From: Erodium maritimum
Lineage: Eukaryota; Streptophyta; Magnoliopsida; Geraniales; Geraniaceae
DNA length: 64,000 bases
Direction of reading: 5' to 3'
NCBI GenBank assembly: GCA_963921825.1
Contig: OY997596.1
Location: 11,723,001 to 11,787,000 of the forward strand
Shown here: in pieces, positions 58,702 through 64,000 of the stretch
How the letters are laid out: every line of letters starts with the position of its first letter
How positions within the stretch are numbered: position 1 is the first letter of the stretch
Program-made: the position numbers and the translations under genes
The notes under the pieces: generated by a model
The model's database searches: none
Seen by the model: only the letters and a program-made list of their open reading frames with translations
Told to the model about the DNA's origin: nothing

Positions 58702-58935
58702 AACCTCCCGAGACTCGAACTCGGTCAGGCTAGCCAAAGAACGCTCGCAACTTCCCGAGACTCGAACTCGGTCAAGCCAGCCAAAGAACGCTCGCAACCT
58801 CCCGAGACTCTAACTCGGTCAGGCCAACCAAAGAACGCTCGCAACCTCGCGAGACTCTAACTCGGTCAAGCCAGCCAAAGAACGGTCGCAACCTCCCGAA
58901 ACTCTAACTCGGTCAGGCCAGCCAAAGAATGCTCA
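58702..58935. repeat. 47-bp tandem repeat, about five copies, in the solo LTR
   Basis: The unit contains cctcccgagactcgaactcg and 'gccaaagaacgctcgcaa'. Units start at 58702, 58749 and 58796 and continue with slight divergence. Confidence 0.9.
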
Positions 58936-59179
58936 CAACCCCAAACCACACACGCGCGGCCAGGACCCCTTTCTTGTCGGGCGACCCCCTACCTCGTATG
59001 AACATGCAGACGCGTGTGCTCGTGGACCCCCGTTTCATGAAGCGGGCCCCCAACCTCAGGTAACCACAATCACAATCACAAGCAAGTTCAACAACCAGTA
59101 GCAACACATGTTCAACACTCACAGGCACTCATGGCCACCCAAGACACCAACAGTAAAACACGGACTCAACAGCCCCACG

Positions 59180-59592
59180 GGCACTCGCGGCCTCCCACGA
59201 CACACCAACAGTAACTCACGGGCTCAACAACCCCACGACACTCACGGCCACCCAAAACACACCAACAGTAACTCACGGGCTCAACAACCCCACGGGACTC
59301 ACGGCCACCCAAAACACACCAACAGTAACTCACGGGCTCAACAAACCCACGACACTCACGGCCACCCAAAACACACCAACAGTAACTCACGGGCTCAATA
59401 ACCCCACGACACTCACGGCCACCCAAAACACACCAACAGTAACTCACGGGCTCAACAACCCCACGACACTCACGGCCACCCAAAACACACCAACAGTAAC
59501 TCACGGGCTCAACAACCCCACGACACTCATGGCCACCCAAAACACACCAACAGTAACTCACGGGCTCAACAACCCCACGACACTCATGGCCA
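59180..59592. repeat. 57-bp tandem repeat, about seven copies, in the solo LTR
   Basis: 'ctcacggccacccaaaacac' recurs at 59241, 59298, 59355 and 59412 and onward. Because 57 is a multiple of three, the minus strand keeps a long open frame of 19-residue repeats (GGRECRGVVEPVSYCWCVL), which is very unlikely to be a protein. Confidence 0.93.
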
Positions 59593-59790
59593 CCCAAAAC
59601 ACCAAAAGTAAAGACACGGGTTCAAAAACCCCCACGGGCACTCATGGCCACCCAAAACACCAAAAGTAAAGACACGGGTTCAAAAACCCCCACGGGCACT
59701 CATGGCCACCCAAAACACCAAAAGTAAAGACACGGGTTCAACTACCCCCACGAGCACTCATGGCCACCCAAAACACCAAAAGTAAAGCAC
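59593..59790. repeat. 58-bp tandem repeat, three to four copies, next to the 57-bp array
   Basis: 'cccaaaacaccaaaagtaaa' recurs at 59593, 59651 and 59709. The unit is a relative of the 57-bp unit with a changed half. Confidence 0.9.
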
Positions 59791-61686
59791 AACAACCTCC
59801 GGCATAACCAATGCCTCCAACAGTTCTAATGTCAACAGTTTCACAATCAACCTCCGGGCATGGTCATATGCCTCCAGTAATTCTAACATCGATAAGTTCT
59901 CTGCTCCTACGACACTACTAAGTGTCAAATGCTTTTCTAATATTCGTTACGTTCCCGTATCATGACTTTCTAATATTCGATAAACCTACTTAACCCACGA
60001 CACCCCGGTGTCATGCATTTCTACTGTTAACTTTCCCTAGTCAGGGCCGAGATCCGGCTACTTTTCCCTACCTCGTGCGTGTTCTCCAAAAGCTAACCAA
60101 CAAGCTCCGGCGTGATCTCAGTCACTCGCCTAGCTTTCCTTTCCCTCGGTCTGCAGCACGATCTAATAAGAACACAATTTTAAACGCTTTTAAGCTTGCA
60201 GGCATAAGCTGAATTTTAATAAACTTGACGCCCAAAAGTAACCCCGACAATGTCGATCACTCCCAAACTCCCCAATTACTCGACATTGTCGATATTGGAC
60301 CCGGAAAAGCCCGATTCGCCCGACATGGCGAATCTGCCCGGGTTTTGAAAACGCCCTTCCGGGGCTCCGAAAATTCCTGTTTTCATTTCTACAATCTTAG
60401 AATAATTCAAGGGTTCCAATGCAATCGATGGAATCAATTTCCGACTTCCGAGCGATTTAATTCGCGTTTAAAGTTTCTAAACCCGATAATTACAACTTTC
60501 GCAATTTAATTCCGAATTTTGATCCGGGTGTGGATTAACGACTTGGAGAACGTCCTAAACCACCCGAACACGAAAACCCGATACCCGGGAATGTGGGCCC
60601 CACACAGCCACAATGGAAAAATTCCCTTTTTGCCCCAAAACGTTCCTAACGAACCCCAAACCTCAACCATTCATCTTTAAACCAATTCTAACCAAAACCC
60701 AACCATATTTGAATCGTTTAAACTCAAACCCTAAAATTCGAACTTAACAAAACAAAAATCGGTTAGGTGTGAACTCGATTCTTCTATCTTTGAGACGACC
60801 CAACGGTTTGATTGACGGGAAATCACTAAACTTCCAACACCTCCTTCTCTTTTCTCTCCTTCTTCTATCTCCCTTTGTCTCTCTAAAAACCAATTTTTCT
60901 CTTCTCCTTTTTGAAATGAACGTGTAAGTCATCTATTTCCCTTTTGTTTTAATTTAAAAAATATCAAACTAACACCTAAAGTAGTCTTCCTTGTCTTGTC
61001 CCACACCTAACACCACCACTTGCTTGACAAGTGGCAAGGTGGGTCCCACACCTTTTTGGGAAATATCTTCTAGATATTTTCCAATCAGATTCGCGAAATT
61101 CGGACGTTTCGGGCCCCAAACGGGCACTTTTTCCAAGAAATTACGAAACTTGGCGGGAAACAAGGAAACGGCTCAACTAAGACCGCTGCGACAACGGCTA
61201 AGCTTCTTGGACCCAAAATGGTCCTCGAATGGACCAAAACGGTCCTCGAATGGACCAAAACATCGCTCGGTTGACTTTTCCAGCGAAAAGTCAACATTTC
61301 CCAAATTGATCAGAAAGTTGCCCTGAGTCCCCTGGAACTCACTTTGGTCAATATCGGGGTCAACTTAAGCCCGGTATGACCCTCGGGGTCAAGTTTAGGT
61401 TCAATCAAGTGTCTGTTGAATTTTTTTTAATTTTCCTGTTTTTTCGCAGATTTGACTGGCGTTGACCGGGAGTGGATATTACACGCTTGGCCATAAACAA
61501 CGTGAATACATCCCGATAAACGGTCGAATGCTCTCGAGTTTCCACAGCTTCATAGTCTCCCGTGGTGGACGAAGCATTTGAATGAAACACCTTCAAATAC
61601 ACGGTACAGAAGACTGACAATAGGTTTATGATGACGCGTTAAATTGGGTCAACCTCTCGAGGCGTCATATTCTCCACCACTTATTC

Positions 61687-62080
61687 TGTAAGCATTCTGT
61701 AGCGATATTGTTATGAAATGAAATGGAAATGAATTTGTGAGCGGAAAGGAGGTTGATTTGGTATTTATTCTTGAGGAATGATTCTAAAAATGCTAGATAA
61801 ACAGTATTTTGCTAGAAATGTAAATCTAAACCCTTAGAAAACAATAAGAATATCCAAATCAAGAATGCCTGCAATGGCCAGCCTCTCCACTACTAAAGGA
61901 CACTGTCCTTTCTCCAATTCCGTTGACGTGCTACCCATGCGACACAGAGACGAGCGAAGGAAGAAGAAGGTAGCACGTGACCGCACGCTGAGCTTCATTT
62001 CTACCAAAACGCACCGTATCACTTATTCAAATAATAGAAATAACAACTTGTCCGAGCCTTGGGATGCAAGGTACGTGACA
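61687..62080 (-). repeat. Candidate 3' LTR of the gypsy element
   Basis: On the minus strand it starts TGTCACGTACC (62080) right after the purine tract aaaagagagaggtact, and ends ATGCTTACA (61687). It has TG...CA ends and is 394 bp. The partner LTR is outside the window, so the right length is an inference. Confidence 0.6.
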
Positions 62081-62109
62081 AGTACCTCTCTCTTTTGAGA
62101 GGCTTGACC

Positions 62110-64000
62110 TTAAGCCAATGCTTTTGCCAACCATTCTTGAAACTGTTGGCAAATCAGTGAGGCTTCCTCCCAGGTTGCATCTTCAGGTGCTGAATGATCC
62201 CATTGGATTAGGTATTGAACTGCTGTAGGGTTGTCTCTCTTCAACAACCTGGTCTTCAATAATGCCAATGGCTATAATTTGAGATGGCCTTCAATTGTGA
62301 CCTCGGGCAAATGGCTGGGCACTTTGTTCTTGTGGCCCAATTGCTTTTTAAGCAAGGACACATGGAAGACAGGGTGTATCTTTGAATCATGAGGCAATTT
62401 AAGCTTGTAAGTCACTGATCCAAATTTCTCAATCACTTGAAATGGGCCAAAAAACCTGGGTGACAGTTTAAGGTTGGTCCTCAAGTTGACTGAGGTTTGT
62501 CTGTAAGGCTGCAACCTTAAATAAACCCAATCACCAACCTCAAACACCCTCTCAGTCATTCCCTTGTCTGTATAAATCTTCATTCTAGCCTGAGCTTGAT
62601 CCAAATTGCTTTTTAGAAGCCTAGCCAATTCTTCTCTGGACTTAATGAACCCATGCACAACCTCAACTGAGGATTGTATTTCTCCAAATTGCATAATGGG
62701 AGGTGGATAACCATAAAGAGCCTCAAAAGGACTCATCTTTAAAGAAGCATGGAAACTTGTGTTGTACCAAAATTCAGCAAATGTAAGCCACTTACCCCAT
62801 TTCTTTGGAAATTGGTGTATCATGGCCCTGAGGTATTGCTCCAGACACTGGTTCACCCTCTCAGTTTGGCCATCAGACTGAGGGTGATATGCAGTGGACA
62901 TTGCTAGATGGACCTCCAAATGTTTAAATAGCTCCTTCCAAAAATTACTTAGAAAAAACCTATCTCTGTCAGAAACAATATATGTAGGCAACCCATGAAG
63001 CTTAAAGATATGATCAAAGAAGCTGTGAGCCACTTGAGAGGTAGAAAATGGATGACTCAAGGGGATAAAATGAGCATATTTAGTGTATCTGTCAACAAGA
63101 ACCAGAATAGTATCCTTTGAGTTTGAGCTAGGTAAACCCTCTACAAAATCCATAGAGATATCAGTCCATGGCTTCACTGGTATGGGCAGTGGCTGCAAAA
63201 GACTAGCATATGAGGCGTGTTCAGCCTTGCACTTTTGGCACACATCTCATTCTCTGACAAACTTATAAATTTCAGCCTTCATTTATGGCCAAAAGAATAA
63301 TTGTCTTATCCTTTTGGTAGTGACAGTTATACCAGAATGACCACCCACTGGGGATTCATGAAAGCAAGATAGTAATTTGGTTCTTAGAGGTGTAGCACAA
63401 CCCAAATAAATACTCCCTTTATACAGAATTACCCCTTGTTGCAGGCTACAATGTGGAAGTGATCCCTCAGCAATTGACAATTGGAGCAGTATCTTCTGAG
63501 CCTCTAAGTCTGAGTCATAACTATCAAGGACCTCAGACATCCATGATGGAACCATAATTGTGAGCTCATTGTTGTACTCACCAGGCAGCCTAGACAAGGC
63601 ATCAACATCTATGTTTTCCTTGCCCTTCTTGTACTCAACAGTATAATAAAGGCCCATAAGCTTAGCTAGCCACTTGTGTTGAAAAGAGGTGGTAAGCTTT
63701 TGTTCCAACATGAATTTAAGGCTCTGGTGATCAGTCCTCAGAATCACTTTGCCAGAGGAGAAGTAGTGCCTCCACTTTTGAATACATGTGATCACTGCCA
63801 AGAGCTCTTTCTCATATGTAGACATAGCTAGGTTCTTTACTCTAAGGGCCTTACTCAAAAAGGCTATTGGCCTCCCTTGATGCATTAACACCCCTCCAAT
63901 GCCTTTGTCACAAGCATCTGTTTCTATGACAAAAGGAATAGAAAATTCTGGGAGTCTGAGTACAGGAGTTGTAGTCATTGCTTCCTTTAACTGATCAAAA
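62110..64000 (-). pseudogene. Gypsy pol: RT/RNase H, integrase and chromodomain, three nonsense codons
   Basis: RNase H (63978-63600) has VIETDACDKGIGGVLMHQ, FLSKAL and TDHQSL. Integrase has a zinc-binding end (CQKCK), MDFVEGLP and LVLVDRYTKYAHF, then YIVSDRD and YHPQSDGQTERVNQ, a D-D-E core. The tail SKIHPVFHVSLLKK leads to a short chromodomain (AVQYLIQWDHSAPEDATWEE), ending at the stop 62110-62112. The whole stretch is one uninterrupted frame except for in-frame TAA (63283-63285), TGA (63247-63249) and TAG (62272-62274), each within a conserved sequence. Chromodomain type and small LTR suggest the Reina lineage; that is tentative. Confidence 0.92.

Larger units (their letters stand above)
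57970..61483 (-). mobile_element. Solo LTR (minus orientation), target duplication cgctt
   Basis: Read on the minus strand it starts TGTAATATCC at 61483 and ends GGGGCGTGACA at 57970, flanked by cgctt (57965-57969, 61484-61488). Its 5' part matches the truncated LTR at 1-1810. It has no internal region. At 3,514 bp it is longer than the LTRs at 39267-44821, largely through tandem arrays (58702-58935, 59190-59790). The shared ending and a conserved hairpin link it to the plus-strand LTRs as a related subfamily. Confidence 0.93.
61687..64000 (-). mobile_element. 3' half of a Ty3/gypsy chromovirus
   Basis: A candidate 3' LTR (61687-62080) follows a polypurine tract on the minus strand. Upstream are chromodomain, integrase, RNase H and part of RT, running off the window at 64000. 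A five-base flank tattc (61682-61686) is available for comparison with the unseen 5' end. Confidence 0.85.

Noticed and set aside
59166..59597. 143-residue minus-strand frame with 19-residue repeats
   Set aside because: It is the translation of a 57-bp tandem array in an LTR; the period being a multiple of three keeps it open.
1..64000. Intact novel multi-gene system such as a biosynthetic cluster or defence locus
   Set aside because: Apart from ALY, OST4, Hsc70 and tRNA-Val, every coding block recognised belongs to a transposon or to a broken gene fragment, and the intact genes have no common pathway.

Overview
This window is nuclear DNA of a flowering plant, most likely a eudicot. The evidence is intron-containing ALY, OST4 and cytosolic Hsc70 genes with GT-AG introns, a plant-type tRNA-Val(AAC), and plant transposon families (MULE, hAT, Copia, Ty3/gypsy chromovirus, plant L1, Ulp1-bearing elements). 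The species cannot be named from the sequence.

Three protein genes and one tRNA gene look intact. They are ALY/THO4 mRNA-export adaptor (plus strand, five exons, 8721-11228), OST4 (a 37-residue oligosaccharyltransferase subunit, coding exon 33424-33537, with a probable 5' UTR exon near 24950-25069), Hsc70 (plus strand, two exons, 52658-55387) and tRNA-Val (minus strand, 8453-8526). Almost everything else is transposon debris nested several layers deep.

Layout. 1-1810: truncated minus-strand LTR inserted in the catalytic exon of a Ulp1-like transposon gene (1811-6086, pseudogene) whose introns are filled with related short repeats. 7277-7755: foldback element. 8453-11228: tRNA-Val and ALY. 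About 11584-20480: MULE with a decayed MuDR-type transposase (minus) and a decayed GRF zinc-finger gene (plus); a 3.4-kb hAT element (13148-16539) sits in the transposase's last intron. 20490-24446: retroposon fragments and a hAT element with a retroposon inside it. 24950-33537: OST4, whose inferred 8.35-kb 5' UTR intron holds a scrambled Copia composite (26081-33302) including an inverted second Copia and a UDP-glycosyltransferase fragment. 34509-45382: an L1 LINE split by a solo LTR that itself contains a second solo LTR of the same family. 47800-48808 and 50023-51540: two MULE-like elements with composite terminal repeats, the second lying in another LINE remnant. 52516-55387: heat-shock element, TATA box and Hsc70. 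55925-57349: retroposon. 57970-61483: another solo LTR. 61687-64000: 3' half of a dead Ty3/gypsy chromovirus.

The intact genes do not form a functional cluster. Target-site duplications read directly from the sequence fix the boundaries of nine insertions, seven exactly and two with mismatches, and so give the order of several nestings.
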